Shown here piece after piece: positions 18,201 to 26,570 of a stretch of 64,000 bases of DNA. Location of the stretch: contig NZ_VDEZ01000002.1 in the NCBI RefSeq assembly GCF_017922435.1, forward strand, positions 682,001-746,000, given 5' to 3'. Source of the stretch: Thalassospira sp. ER-Se-21-Dark. GTDB taxonomy: Bacteria > Pseudomonadota > Alphaproteobacteria > Rhodospirillales > Thalassospiraceae. The notes under the pieces are model-generated. The model was not told where the DNA came from. It did no database searches and saw nothing but the letters and a program-made list of their open reading frames with translations. A program made the position numbers and the translations under genes. Numbering within the stretch: the first letter of the stretch is position 1; each line of letters opens with the position of its first letter.

Positions 18201-18698
18201 GTGGCAGAAGCCAAGGGCGAGATCGATGCATCCGAAGAGGCAAGCTTCGTCCCGCAGATCAATATCGGTATGCCGGTTCTGATCCCGGATCGCTACGTGC
18301 CGGATCTTGGTGTGCGGCTTGGTCTTTATCGCCGTATTTCCGAATTGCGATCGCGTGAAGAGGTCGACCAGTTTGCCGCCGAAATGATTGACCGGTTTGG
18401 CAAATTGCCCAAGGAAGTCGAAAACCTTCTGGATGTTGTGACCATCAAACAATGGTGTCGGGTTGCCAATATCGAGAAGCTTGATGCAGGCCCGAAAGGG
18501 GCACTCATCACGCTACGAAACAACGAGTTTCCGAACCCGGCCGGTTTGATCGGCTTTATCCAGCAACAGGTTGGCGTCGCCCGCCTGCGCCCGGATCACA
18601 AGATCGTCTATTCCGCTGGCTGGGATGGACCAACTGACCGGCTTGAAGGCCTCAAACGATTGATGAAACGGCTTTCGGATATTGCAGGAAACGCATAA
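15201..18698 (+). CDS. mfd: Transcription-repair coupling factor
   Basis: Removes RNA polymerase stalled at DNA lesions and recruits UvrA. The 1165 residues are the full family length. They comprise an N-terminal UvrB-like module (LPAWDCLPYDRVSPISE), an RNA polymerase interaction domain (GDLVVHLEHGIGRYLGL, DKLFVPVENI), a translocase with Walker A GDVGFGKTEVAMRAA, DEEQ box LLIVDEEQHFGV, TATPIPRTL and QLRGRIGRS, and a C-terminal TRCF domain. The start is TTG at 15201, 7 bp after sdhE, with only a weak binding site, so translation may be coupled to sdhE. Confidence 0.95.
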   Translation: MNKLKEIISTNGRKRVGGVPEGADALILRELLDSAGKNKTVLHVARDDKRMAQLAEALQFFAGEIEVLTLPAWDCLPYDRVSPISEVTARRVETLTTLADSKESAAGNGRIVLTTAAAAMQRVPTVEVMRTGKLAFKAGSEYDRAELTAYFERMGYNRAEQVMEPGDYAVRGDIVDIFAPGMKEPVRLDFFGDEIESIRRFDVETQRTVGKVKEISLLPVGEVYLDPDSISRFRSSYRELFGAVSQTDPLYESISNGLKYGGMEHWLPLFHDGLDTIFAYVPETIVSLDYQYGEVIENRLEMIDDYYQARLSIKGGGLSGDNVYKPVPPERLYLDQAEFDRMLSDRPVLEFSPYYDDENPERGIYDLGARAGRDFGDVRARADVNLYDELRDFITTQRGKENQVVIAAYSDGSRDRIVSLLREHGVGKVVTCECWEDVTDDLTFEHVGVVILDIERGFRRKGLWFVTEQDILGDRMSRPGGRRRKADNFLREASEISEGDLVVHLEHGIGRYLGLKTVTAGGAPHDCLELEYDGGDKLFVPVENIEVLSRYGSDEGISILDKLGGVAWQARKAKLRERIRDMAGKLIKVAAERHLRKGTMLQAPEGAYDEFCAGFPFAETEDQARAIRDTLDDLSAGKPMDRLVCGDVGFGKTEVAMRAAFAAVMSGKQVAVVAPTTLLCRQHYLNFKERFEGLPVRVEQLSRLVTGKNAKLVKENLESGHVDIVCGTHALLGTGVHFKDLGLLIVDEEQHFGVKHKERLKELKSDVHVLTLTATPIPRTLQLALTGVKELSIIATPPVDRLAVRTYITPYDPVVVREAILRERHRGGQIFYVCPRVNELDRVAKELQNLVPEIKFDVAHGQMGARDLEQVMTDFTDRKFDLLLATNIIESGIDVPNANTMIIHRSDMFGLAQLYQLRGRIGRSKQRAYAYLTLPNSKKLTATALKRLEVMQTLDSLGAGFNLASHDLDIRGAGNLLGEEQSGHIKEVGIELYQQMIEEAVAEAKGEIDASEEASFVPQINIGMPVLIPDRYVPDLGVRLGLYRRISELRSREEVDQFAAEMIDRFGKLPKEVENLLDVVTIKQWCRVANIEKLDAGPKGALITLRNNEFPNPAGLIGFIQQQVGVARLRPDHKIVYSAGWDGPTDRLEGLKRLMKRLSDIAGNA

Positions 18699-18699
18699 A

Positions 18700-18738
18700 G
18701 AAAAGGCGGGTAACAGATTGTTATCCCGCCTTTTTTAA
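18700..18738 (+). terminator. Rho-independent terminator after mfd
   Basis: AAAAGGCGGG and CCCGCCTTTT form the main stem, extended by a TAAC/GTTA pairing with one bulge, followed by six or more T residues. Confidence 0.9.
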
Positions 18739-18756
18739 TTCTCAATGGGCTCTTGT

Positions 18757-19443
18757 TTAGACCGGAATTTCTTCCTGTCGCGCCAGTCGGATCATGCGTT
18801 GAAGGATGTCGGGTTCCTGTGCGCCGGACAGGGCATGGCGGCTGTTAAACAAGAAGCACGGTACACCGGTCACGCCCATCTGATGCGCGACCCGGTTTTC
18901 CTGACTGACAAATTCCCGATCCATGTCACCGGCAAGATATTCCAGAATTTCGTTTCTGTCTTCGCCATGGCGAACTGCGATATCGGCCAGGAGTTCATGA
19001 TTGCCGATATCCTGACCTTCAAGGAAATAGGCCACAAACAGATCTTCGACCAAATCATTGCCAACCGCTGGCCGTTCTGCACACACCTTGTAGATCAGGC
19101 GATGAGAGTCCGTTGAATCCGGCGTTACGTTGATTAGATCAAACCTGAACGGGATACCGACCGCAGCCCCGGCATCCTCGATCGCCTTGTAAACCCGCTC
19201 AGCACTTTCGCTTCCGCCGAACTTTGCGGATAGATAAAGTTTGCGATCAATGCCGCCACTCGGCATATCCGGGTTAAGCAGGAAAGGGCGCCAGTGAATG
19301 ATCAGGTTATCAAGCTTTTCGCTTGACAACGCTTTTTCAAGGCGCTTCTTGCCGATATAGCACCACGGACAAATCGTATCGACAATCGCCTCGATCCTGA
19401 TCGGCGAATTTGATGCTTCACTTTGTCCGAACTGCCAATTCAT
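18757..19443 (-). CDS. DsbA-family (FrnE-like) thioredoxin-fold oxidoreductase
   Basis: 228 residues with a thioredoxin fold carrying an inserted helical domain. The active-site motif is CPWC in VDTICPWCYIGKKR (about residues 25-28), and the cis-proline loop is GVTGVPCFLF. No signal peptide is visible, so it is probably cytoplasmic, like FrnE and 2-hydroxychromene-2-carboxylate isomerase relatives; the CPWC pair favours redox or isomerase chemistry of the FrnE type. deoB ends 6 bp upstream on the same strand, so the two are likely cotranscribed, though a functional link is not evident. Confidence 0.85.
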   Translation of the reverse strand: MNWQFGQSEASNSPIRIEAIVDTICPWCYIGKKRLEKALSSEKLDNLIIHWRPFLLNPDMPSGGIDRKLYLSAKFGGSESAERVYKAIEDAGAAVGIPFRFDLINVTPDSTDSHRLIYKVCAERPAVGNDLVEDLFVAYFLEGQDIGNHELLADIAVRHGEDRNEILEYLAGDMDREFVSQENRVAHQMGVTGVPCFLFNSRHALSGAQEPDILQRMIRLARQEEIPV

Positions 19444-19449
19444 TCCACT

Positions 19450-20673
19450 TTATCCATTCAAGAAAGACGTTCCCGTCGCCAGCGGCGCAATCCCAAGATG
19501 GTCGGCAACCGTTTGCCCGATATCGGCAAAGGTTTCGCGCATCCCGAACGGCCCGGGGGCAATTGCCGGTCCAAAGGCAAGGATCGGCACAAATTCGCGT
19601 GTATGGTCATTGCCGCGCCAGGTCGGGTCGCACCCGTGATCGGCGGTAATGATCACCATATCACCGGGCTGTAACGCGGCACGTAGTTCCGGAATTCGTT
19701 GATCAAATTCCTCAAGCGCGTTTGCATACCCGGCGACATCACGACGGTGACCGAATTCCATGTCGAAGTCCACCAGGTTGGTGAACACAATGCTGTTGTC
19801 CGGGGCTTCGGCGATTTCTTTCATCATGGCATCAAACAGCGCCATATTCCCCGACGCCTTGACCTTTTTGGCAATCCCGCGATGGGCATAGATATCGGCG
19901 ATTTTACCAACTGAAATCACCTTGCCACCAGATTTGCTGAACAGATCAAGCAGCGTTGGTTTATGGGGCGGAACGGCAAGATCACGACGGTTTGAGGTCC
20001 GCTTGAAATCAGCAGGAGTTTCACCAACAAACGGGCGGGCGATCACACGGCCGATATTGTATGGTTCAACCAGTTTGAAGGCGATTTCACAGACTTCATA
20101 CAGGCGTTCCAGACCAAAATGTTCCTCGTGGGCGGCAATCTGAAACACACTGTCGGCCGAGGTATAGCAAATCGGCTTGCCGGTTTTGGTATGCTCTTCG
20201 CCAAGCTCTGCGATGATGGTCGTGCCCGATGCATGGCAGTTGCCAAGAATGCCCGGCAATTTGGCCTGCTCGATCAGGGCATCGGTCAGTTCCGCCGGGA
20301 AGGTCGGGACGGTCAGGGGAAAATAACCCCAATCGAAATCCACCGGCACACCGGCAATTTCCCAATGGCCGCTTGGCGTATCCTTGCCGCGCGATAGTTC
20401 CTTGGCATGGCCAAATGCGCCGATCATTGCACCGCCATGATCAAGCCCGGGCGGGACACGACCTGTGGCATCCTTGGCAGCCTCGCCAAGACCAAGTGCC
20501 ACCATGTTCGGCACATTCAGGGGACCACTGCGCTTGTCGCTATCGGCAAGGCCTTTGGCACATTGTTCTGCGATGTGGCCAAGGGTATCAGAGCCCTGAT
20601 CACCGAATTTTGCCGCGTCCGGTGCCGAGCCGATCCCGAAGCTGTCCGCCACGATAATGATGGCACGTGCCAT
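19450..20673 (-). CDS. deoB: Phosphopentomutase
   Basis: Interconverts (deoxy)ribose-1-phosphate and -5-phosphate in nucleoside catabolism; alkaline-phosphatase-superfamily metalloenzyme. The 407 residues are the full family length. Metal-binding motifs are [15 protein letters not shown] at the N-terminus, [16 protein letters not shown] near residue 285 and [20 protein letters not shown] near 340. ATG at 20673 with AAGGAAG upstream. It follows deoC on the same strand after a 59-bp gap; together they turn deoxyribose-1-phosphate into acetaldehyde and glyceraldehyde-3-phosphate. Confidence 0.95.
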   Translation of the reverse strand: MARAIIIVADSFGIGSAPDAAKFGDQGSDTLGHIAEQCAKGLADSDKRSGPLNVPNMVALGLGEAAKDATGRVPPGLDHGGAMIGAFGHAKELSRGKDTPSGHWEIAGVPVDFDWGYFPLTVPTFPAELTDALIEQAKLPGILGNCHASGTTIIAELGEEHTKTGKPICYTSADSVFQIAAHEEHFGLERLYEVCEIAFKLVEPYNIGRVIARPFVGETPADFKRTSNRRDLAVPPHKPTLLDLFSKSGGKVISVGKIADIYAHRGIAKKVKASGNMALFDAMMKEIAEAPDNSIVFTNLVDFDMEFGHRRDVAGYANALEEFDQRIPELRAALQPGDMVIITADHGCDPTWRGNDHTREFVPILAFGPAIAPGPFGMRETFADIGQTVADHLGIAPLATGTSFLNG

Positions 20674-20732
20674 TGATGTCTTCCTTCAAACCTTATCCGG
20701 GCAATGCGATGCCCAGCAGATAGTCATAAATT

Positions 20733-21566
20733 CTAGTAGTTGCCAGTCGCAGCCGGTGCATCACCCGGTTTGGAACCACAGGTTTCAAGCAACGCGGTCA
20801 AAACGCCACTTGCCCCGAAACGGAAGGTTTCCGGCTTTGCCCAGCCATCGCCCATTATGTGATCGGCTATCGCAAGATAAAGGGCGGCGTCCTCGGTTGA
20901 TTTAACTCCGCCGGATGCCTTGAAGCCGGCATCAATACCATCCTCGTTGCGGGCATCGCGAATGGCAGTCAGCATTGCAACCGCGGCTTCGGGCGTTGCG
21001 CCGACAGACACCTTGCCGGTCGATGTCTTCACGAAATTCGCCCCGTGCTTGATGGCAAGCCGGGCGGCGTCGTAAAGTTTGCCAAGGTCATCAAATTCGC
21101 CGCTTTCAAGGATGACCTTCATGGTAGTCATCGTTCCGCAGGCCGTGCGCGTGGCATCGACAACATCCGTTGCGGTCGCGACATCGCCCTCAAGAAATGC
21201 CTTGTAGGGGAAGACAAGATCGATCTCGTCTGCGCCCTTGGAAACACAATTTGCGGTCTCGTCGGCTACACGCTGGGCATTGGTGCCGCCTTCGGGGAAG
21301 TTTACCACGGTTGCGGTTTTCACACCTGACTGGCCCAGTGCCCGCCAAGAGGTTTCGATAAACGAGGCATAGACGCAAACAGCTGCTGTGTTTCCCTCAG
21401 GCGTTTGCGCGCGTTTGCACAGGGCTTCGATGACCTGTTCATTGTCATCATCATTCAGGCTGGTCAAATCCAGAACACAAATCGCGCGGCGTGCCGTCTC
21501 GGCGTCTGCCACGGCCTTGTTCTTGGCTACTGAAATGACTTCTGAAACAGTTTTCGGATCGAACAT
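20733..21566 (-). CDS. deoC: Deoxyribose-phosphate aldolase
   Basis: Cleaves 2-deoxyribose-5-phosphate to acetaldehyde and glyceraldehyde-3-phosphate through a Schiff base. 277 residues of the E. coli DeoC type. Motifs include GADEIDLVFPYKAFLEG, MKVILESGEFDD, and NFVKTSTGKVSVGATPE, in which the lysine of VKTSTGK forms the Schiff base. The ATG at 21566 with AAGGAA close upstream is preferred over a longer frame to 21689, whose extra N-terminus is not conserved. It is the first gene of the deoC-deoB-frnE-like unit. Confidence 0.93.
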   Translation of the reverse strand: MFDPKTVSEVISVAKNKAVADAETARRAICVLDLTSLNDDDNEQVIEALCKRAQTPEGNTAAVCVYASFIETSWRALGQSGVKTATVVNFPEGGTNAQRVADETANCVSKGADEIDLVFPYKAFLEGDVATATDVVDATRTACGTMTTMKVILESGEFDDLGKLYDAARLAIKHGANFVKTSTGKVSVGATPEAAVAMLTAIRDARNEDGIDAGFKASGGVKSTEDAALYLAIADHIMGDGWAKPETFRFGASGVLTALLETCGSKPGDAPAATGNY

Positions 21567-21639
21567 CAAATATTCCTTGCAACGCGCTATGCGCGGTTCG
21601 TCAAATTCGGCAAAATCGGTGACCATCTGGCCCGAATGA

Positions 21640-21703
21640 GAAAAACGGATCAACGACGGCCTGAAGGGTATCCAACCTTCATTCGGCAATCAATCGATCC
21701 GTC
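21640..21703 (-). terminator. Probable terminator of the basic amino acid transport operon
   Basis: Read on the minus strand, ACGGATC (21702-21696) pairs with GATCCGT (21651-21645), followed by TTTTT. Inside the loop a second hairpin GAAGG/CCTTC forms. It lies just after the AotO-like gene. The loop is long, so efficiency is uncertain. Confidence 0.5.
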
Positions 21704-21747
21704 TCAAAATACAGTTTCAATCAGAACGCGGAAACGTCAAAGGCGCG

Positions 21748-22887
21748 CTATTTCGACAGCAGAAGCTGACCTTCACGTCCTTCAAGCGGTTTTTCACCCG
21801 CGACCGAGCACAGATATCCGCCCGGAACAATAAGCCGAATACCGATGCGGGAATACAGCACCCCGTCGGTTCGGCTGGAGAACGGGGTTTTCTCGCCGGT
21901 TTCACAATCAAGAACATAACCAAGCTCCTGACCGGCTTTGACTTTCGCGCCAGCCTCAGCCGCGAAAACAACCATGCCACCATGTGACGCCATCACGCGA
22001 TCCACACCGGCAAGCGGGGTGGCATCACATTTGGCGTCCGGCAGGGGGCCCGGGTCGCCAGCAATCAGACCACGGCGCTGCAGGAACTTGAACAGATTGG
22101 CGGCATCGGCGATTGCGTACTCATCATAGACATCGCGATCACCACGCAGCTCGATCGTGGTGGCCAGTGTCGCCATCGGGATCGGGAATTTGTCGCCATA
22201 GGCACGGCGAAGTTCGACCCAGGGGCGGCTGAATGCCTCGTCAAACGGGTTGTCGCCACTGATTTCTGCGATCAGGCTGCATTCCGACCCGATCTGTGCC
22301 GAAAGATCCGCGGCATCCGGCCAGTTATGGTCGCTGATGTATAGATGCATCGGCGCTTCCCAGTCGCAATGCAAGTCCATGACGTAATCGGCATCAATCG
22401 CAAGCTCCGCCAGTGTCAGACGCAAATCCTGCAGGTCTGTCAGCGGGCTGACATCCTTGCGGTGTTCCTTGATAAGGCGGCGCAACTCGGTCCGGATCAA
22501 TGCAACGTTGGCCTCGGCATTCTGCTCCAGTTTGCCGTCAATGGCATCAATAAGTGCCGCACTCAGATCCGGATAGTGACGGTTAAAGTTTTGACCACTG
22601 CGCATTTCGAAGCGGCCAAGCGGCTTCATATCGACATACTGGGTAAAACCGATCGGATTGGCGAAGGGAACAATAACGATTTCACCGGTGATGTCGCCCT
22701 TGGCGTCTGCTTCCTTCAGAAGTGCCTCAAGATGGTGCAACGTAATGACGCCGGGCAATTCATCTGCATGCAGGGCAGCCTGGAAATAGGCCTTAGGACC
22801 TTGGCCCGGTTTGCCAAAGCGCCGCACGGTCAAAGCGCGTGAGGTGCCCATTTGCGGGCGGACGAGTTCAATGCGTTCTTCTTGCAT
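21748..22887 (-). CDS. Succinylglutamate desuccinylase/aspartoacylase family protein (AotO-like)
   Basis: M14-type zinc carboxypeptidase-fold protein, 379 residues. The zinc ligands are recognisable in ALHADELPG (HxxE, about residues 40-43) and DLHCDWEAPMHLY near 170. A C-terminal beta-barrel domain contains SHGGMVVFAAEAGAKVKAGQ. It closes a basic amino acid ABC transporter operon. A gene of this family (aotO) sits in the Pseudomonas arginine/ornithine operon aotJQMOP with unclear role. It probably hydrolyses an N-acylated or amide-linked ligand after uptake. It is not a true AstE by context, since no other ast genes are present. Confidence 0.8.
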   Translation of the reverse strand: MQEERIELVRPQMGTSRALTVRRFGKPGQGPKAYFQAALHADELPGVITLHHLEALLKEADAKGDITGEIVIVPFANPIGFTQYVDMKPLGRFEMRSGQNFNRHYPDLSAALIDAIDGKLEQNAEANVALIRTELRRLIKEHRKDVSPLTDLQDLRLTLAELAIDADYVMDLHCDWEAPMHLYISDHNWPDAADLSAQIGSECSLIAEISGDNPFDEAFSRPWVELRRAYGDKFPIPMATLATTIELRGDRDVYDEYAIADAANLFKFLQRRGLIAGDPGPLPDAKCDATPLAGVDRVMASHGGMVVFAAEAGAKVKAGQELGYVLDCETGEKTPFSSRTDGVLYSRIGIRLIVPGGYLCSVAGEKPLEGREGQLLLSK

Positions 22888-23002
22888 TTCGATATCCTGA
22901 AAGGTGGTGGCGTGGGGCGAATCAACCCGGCCGCATCAAAGCACCTTCGACGCCACGCCGACAGGTGCCAATCTCCGAATACCGGGTTTGATCGGGTATT
23001 TT

Positions 23003-23749
23003 TTAGGCCGAGGTTGCTGCTTTTGCTCTGCCTGTTTTGGGTTCGTTGCGCTGCTCACTGCGACGCAGATAGCGTTCGATCCCCTTGAAGCCAAAAGTCA
23101 GCGAGTAAACGATAATCAAATAGATCACACCGGCCGATATGAACGCCTCATAGGGAAGGGCGGTACGCGCAACGATCTTACGGGCAGCACCGGTGAGTTC
23201 CATCATGGTCACGGTCGATGCCAGCGACGTCGCCTTGAGGGTAAAGATCACATCGTTGGTGTAGGCAGGCCAGATCATCTGCCACATGCGGGGAAAGATA
23301 ATGCGCCGATAGGTAATCCACGGCGACATGCCGCATGCACGGGCGGCTTCGAGTTCACCATTGGGCACATTCTGGATGCCGCCGCGCATGATTTCGGCAA
23401 CATAGGCCGCCGTGTTCAGAACGAAGGTCAGCAGACAATACCAATACGGGTCGCGCAGATAAGTCCAGGTCCAGTGATCCTGAATGCCGTCGATGTTGGC
23501 AATCAGCTGCCCGACGCCATAATACATCATGAACAACTGCCCGATCAGCGGCGTTCCACGGAACACATAGATGAAGGCAAAGGGCAGGGCCTGTATCCAT
23601 ACCTTTTTCGAAACACGCGCCACAGCCAACGGAATGGCCAAAAGCGTGCCAAGCGTCACCGAAATCACCAGCAACTCGATGGTCAGCAAAAAGCCGCGCC
23701 ATAGCCAGGTATCGTACTTGCCAAGAACGTATATGAAATCTTCAAACAT
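23003..23749 (-). CDS. Basic amino acid ABC transporter permease (HisM/AotM type)
   Basis: Inner-membrane permease of the polar amino acid family, 248 residues with about five helices. IYVFRGTPLIGQLFMMYYG is the hallmark of HisM/ArtM permeases, and the EAA loop is EAARACGMSPWITYRRIIFP. Its start lies 3 bp after the preceding permease. It pairs with the HisQ-like subunit in a heterodimeric channel. The likely ligands are arginine, ornithine, lysine or histidine. Confidence 0.9.
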   Translation of the reverse strand: MFEDFIYVLGKYDTWLWRGFLLTIELLVISVTLGTLLAIPLAVARVSKKVWIQALPFAFIYVFRGTPLIGQLFMMYYGVGQLIANIDGIQDHWTWTYLRDPYWYCLLTFVLNTAAYVAEIMRGGIQNVPNGELEAARACGMSPWITYRRIIFPRMWQMIWPAYTNDVIFTLKATSLASTVTMMELTGAARKIVARTALPYEAFISAGVIYLIIVYSLTFGFKGIERYLRRSEQRNEPKTGRAKAATSA

Positions 23750-23752
23750 CTG

Positions 23753-24445
23753 CTACGCCCTCGCCACACCGCGGGCAGCCCGCTTTTCAAGATAGTTGAA
23801 GACCAGCAGCGAAACCGTTGTAAATGAAAGGAACATAAGCATCGCCACCAGATAGAAAGTGAACGGTGCCTTCTCTGTACCGGCGCCAATGGCAGCCTTT
23901 CGCATGATTTCCTCGACACCAACAACCGAAATAAGCGCGGTGTCCTTGATCAGGACCTGAAACAGGTTGTTAAGCCCGGGCAGGGCGAAACGCCAAAGTT
24001 GCGGTAGCTTGATGCGCATGAAAATCTGCATCGGTGTCATGCCGCACGCTGTCGCGGCCTCGATCTGACCAATGGGGATCGATTGCATGGCAGCCCGGAA
24101 AACTTCGGATGCGAATGCGCCCTGAACCAGGGCCAAGGCAGCAACACCTGACCAGAATGCGGGGATATCCACGCGGGTTTCCTCGCCGGAAATCGCTTCG
24201 GCAAGGCTTTGGACAGCAATGGTGCCGCCGAAATAAATCAACAAAATAACAAGCAGCTCGGGAATGCCGCGAATAAGAACGGTATAGCTTTCCCCGATCA
24301 CACGCAGTGTGCGATAGCGCGACAGCTTTGCTGAGGCGCCCAATAAACCAATAACAATCATGAATGGCAAAACGGTTAGGCAAAGCTGAACTGTGACCAG
24401 TCCCCCTTCAAGCATCTGCCAGCCGCGGCCGTATAAATCAAGCAT
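23753..24445 (-). CDS. Basic amino acid ABC transporter permease (HisQ/AotQ type)
   Basis: Second permease, 230 residues. TVLIRGIPELLVILLIYFGG is typical of HisQ/ArtQ permeases, and the EAA loop reads EAATACGMTPMQIFMRIKLP. ATG at 24445. It lies 114 bp after the binding-protein gene, with a strong hairpin in between, and is followed almost directly by the HisM-like permease. Confidence 0.9.
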   Translation of the reverse strand: MLDLYGRGWQMLEGGLVTVQLCLTVLPFMIVIGLLGASAKLSRYRTLRVIGESYTVLIRGIPELLVILLIYFGGTIAVQSLAEAISGEETRVDIPAFWSGVAALALVQGAFASEVFRAAMQSIPIGQIEAATACGMTPMQIFMRIKLPQLWRFALPGLNNLFQVLIKDTALISVVGVEEIMRKAAIGAGTEKAPFTFYLVAMLMFLSFTTVSLLVFNYLEKRAARGVARA

Positions 24446-24518
24446 GGTATCTCCAGCTTTCCTTGATGCCGAACGTGCTTTTCACCCCTGATTAAAAGCA
24501 ACACCCAACAATAAGGGA

Positions 24519-24543
24519 GGGGCGGCGAACAATTCGCCGCCCC
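24519..24543 (-). terminator. Intra-operon hairpin between binding protein and permeases
   Basis: A perfect 11-bp GC-rich stem (GGGGCGGCGAA / TTCGCCGCCCC) with a 3-base loop lies 16 bp past the binding-protein stop codon. There is no long T-run, so it more likely protects the upstream mRNA or causes partial termination. Confidence 0.65.
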
Positions 24544-24559
24544 GGATAGATCAGGCAGA

Positions 24560-25357
24560 TCAATTCGGATGCAGATCAATCGCCGGGAAGTATTTCTTGT
24601 TCAGTTCTTCGTAAGAACCGTTTTCAAGCATTTCAGCCAGGGCTTTGTTGAAGATTTCCTTCAGGTCCTGGTCTTCCTTGCGAATACCGATACCGGCACC
24701 TTCGCCAAACCATTCGCTCGGTGCGAACTGGTTGGAAACGAAGCCGTAACCGTTGCCTTCTTCGGAGTTTACCCATGCTTCGAGGGTGCCGGAGTCAGCA
24801 AGGGTCGCATCTACGCGGCCAGCGGTCAGGTCAAGCAGGGCTTCGTCCTGGGTGCCGTACATGCGGATTTCGATACCCGGGAAGTTGTCTTCAAGGAAGT
24901 TTGCGTGCGTGGTCGAACGCTGAACACCGATCACCATTCCATCAAGCGCGTCTTCGATGACTTCGCCGTCTTTGTATGCGGTGATGCTCATGCCGTCCTT
25001 ACCAACGAACACTGCCGGAGTGTTGCTGTAATAGTCGGAGAAATCGATGGAGCGCTTGCGCTCTTCGGTGATCGACATCTGAGCGATGATCGCGTCATAT
25101 TTCTTGGCCAAAAGACCCGGGATCATGCCATCCCAGTCCTGAGCAACGATTTCGCATTCGATCTTTGCGGTTTCGCAAAGCTTGGTGGCGAAATCAACGT
25201 CGAAACCGATGAGGTTGCCATTGTCGTCCATCATGTTGAACGGAGGGTAGGCACCCTCGGTCGCGATAACGACTTTTTCCCAGGCAGCACTTGCTGCCGA
25301 AGCACTCAGTGCAATGCCAATTGCTGCGGCAGATGCAACCTTGATCCAGTTTTTCAT
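24560..25357 (-). CDS. Basic amino acid ABC transporter, periplasmic binding protein
   Basis: HisJ/ArgT/AotJ-type receptor, 265 residues. The Sec signal peptide covers about residues 1-24 (ending SAASA). The mature start is WEKVVIATEGAYPPFNMMDDNG, and IGFDVDFATKLCETAKIECE with WDGMIPGLLAKKYDAIIAQMSIT is the canonical ligand-binding signature. The Cys pair in LCETAKIEC matches the disulfide seen in this group. ATG with AAGGGAG upstream. It is encoded between the ATPase and the permeases. Confidence 0.92.
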   Translation of the reverse strand: MKNWIKVASAAAIGIALSASAASAAWEKVVIATEGAYPPFNMMDDNGNLIGFDVDFATKLCETAKIECEIVAQDWDGMIPGLLAKKYDAIIAQMSITEERKRSIDFSDYYSNTPAVFVGKDGMSITAYKDGEVIEDALDGMVIGVQRSTTHANFLEDNFPGIEIRMYGTQDEALLDLTAGRVDATLADSGTLEAWVNSEEGNGYGFVSNQFAPSEWFGEGAGIGIRKEDQDLKEIFNKALAEMLENGSYEELNKKYFPAIDLHPN

Positions 25358-25445
25358 TCATAGTCTCCCTTGTTGATTGGAATGGCGCGCAACGACGTGC
25401 TCCCATTCTTGCGGCCAGAGCCAACCAGGCCCTGGTCTGCCCAAA

Positions 25446-26219
25446 TCAGAAATCGCGCTGAAGAAACTGCTTCATGCGTTCAGATTTTGGATTCTCGAAT
25501 ACATCGGTCGGATTGCCGAATTCCTCAACCCGTCCCTGATGCAAATACATCACATGACTTGATACACCGCGCGCAAAGCCCATCTCGTGGGTCACGACAA
25601 GCATCGTGCGGCCTTCTTCGGCAAGATCGGTCATAACCCTGAGAACTTCACCGACGAGTTCCGGATCAAGTGCCGATGTCGGTTCGTCAAACAGCAAGAC
25701 GTCAGGTGAAATCGCAAGTGCGCGCGCAATGGCTGCGCGCTGTTGCTGGCCGCCAGAGACATGACCGGGATAATAATCCCGACGTTCATACATCCCGACC
25801 TTTTGCAGCAACGCGTCTGCGTTCTCAATTGCTTCTTTTCTCGGAACACCAAGCACGTGGATCGGTGCTTCAATGACATTCTCAAGAATGGTCAGGTGGC
25901 TCCAGAGATTGAAGCTTTGAAACACCATCGCAAGCTTGGTACGAATACGCTGAAGCTGCTTTTTATCGGCGGCTTCCTGTGAGCCATCCTTGAGCCTCTT
26001 CATGCGGATAAGTTCACCTTTGACGTGAACAGCGCCGGCATTGGGCGTTTCAAGCAGGTTGATACATCTCAGAAACGTACTTTTGCCCGAACCGGACGAG
26101 CCAATAATCGAAATCACGTCCCCGGTATTGGCCGTAAGATCAATTCCTTTAAGAACTTCATGGTCCCCAAAGCTTTTGAACATCCCTTCGACCTGTAGGG
26201 CGGGTATGTCTTTGCTCAT
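25446..26219 (-). CDS. Basic amino acid ABC transporter ATPase (HisP/AotP type)
   Basis: Cytoplasmic ATPase of 257 residues. Walker A is GSSGSGKST, the Q-loop is [11 protein letters not shown] (the hallmark of HisP/GlnQ proteins), the signature is [15 protein letters not shown], Walker B is [14 protein letters not shown] and the H-loop is [11 protein letters not shown]. It is the first gene of the operon, which then runs binding protein, HisQ-like, HisM-like, AotO-like. The ribosome binding site is weak. Confidence 0.92.
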   Translation of the reverse strand: MSKDIPALQVEGMFKSFGDHEVLKGIDLTANTGDVISIIGSSGSGKSTFLRCINLLETPNAGAVHVKGELIRMKRLKDGSQEAADKKQLQRIRTKLAMVFQSFNLWSHLTILENVIEAPIHVLGVPRKEAIENADALLQKVGMYERRDYYPGHVSGGQQQRAAIARALAISPDVLLFDEPTSALDPELVGEVLRVMTDLAEEGRTMLVVTHEMGFARGVSSHVMYLHQGRVEEFGNPTDVFENPKSERMKQFLQRDF

Positions 26220-26570
26220 AACGAGTTTAAATTATCCCTGTTGAGAGTCTTCATTCTTCGTTCGTCTTAGCATCCGAAATCGGATGCTCCCCCACAAGAC
26301 ACGCCAAAGCGCCTCTCATTCCGTCAATAATTGCCTGTCCAACGAGAGCATTTCCACTGATATTTTGCAGTTTTATGAAGAAAACTGCGGTTTCAGACGG
26401 TTACACATCATCATTAACGACCGCATTGCACAAATCGTGCAGCAGTAAGGGATTTTACGCAATAAAAAACTACATGGATTTTAGGGAGAAGATGCGCCCA
26501 CGACGGAATCCGGCCGATGGTTGGCAAAGACCACGGTCTCAAACCATGCAAACCAATGACCGTTTATAAC
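26220..26570. promoter_or_regulatory. Intergenic region upstream of the basic amino acid transport operon
   Basis: 351 bp without a gene. Two perfect inverted repeats stand out: AGCATCCGA-AA-TCGGATGCT at 26269-26288, about 50 bp upstream of the ATPase start, and GCAGTTTT-N6-AAAACTGC at 26367-26388. The first is well placed for an operator. The second could be an operator or a weak end signal of the chemoreceptor transcript. No clear -35/-10 pair was assigned. Confidence 0.5.
26269..26288. promoter_or_regulatory. 20-bp inverted repeat, candidate operator
   Basis: AGCATCCGA and TCGGATGCT are perfect complements separated by two bases. The site lies 50 bp upstream of the HisP-like gene. No T-run follows on either strand, which argues against a terminator. 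The regulator is unknown. Confidence 0.45.

Noticed and set aside
15390-18450. Long open frames on the strand opposite mfd and other large genes
   Set aside because: They are antisense shadows of well-conserved coding sequences with no ribosome binding site and no family similarity.
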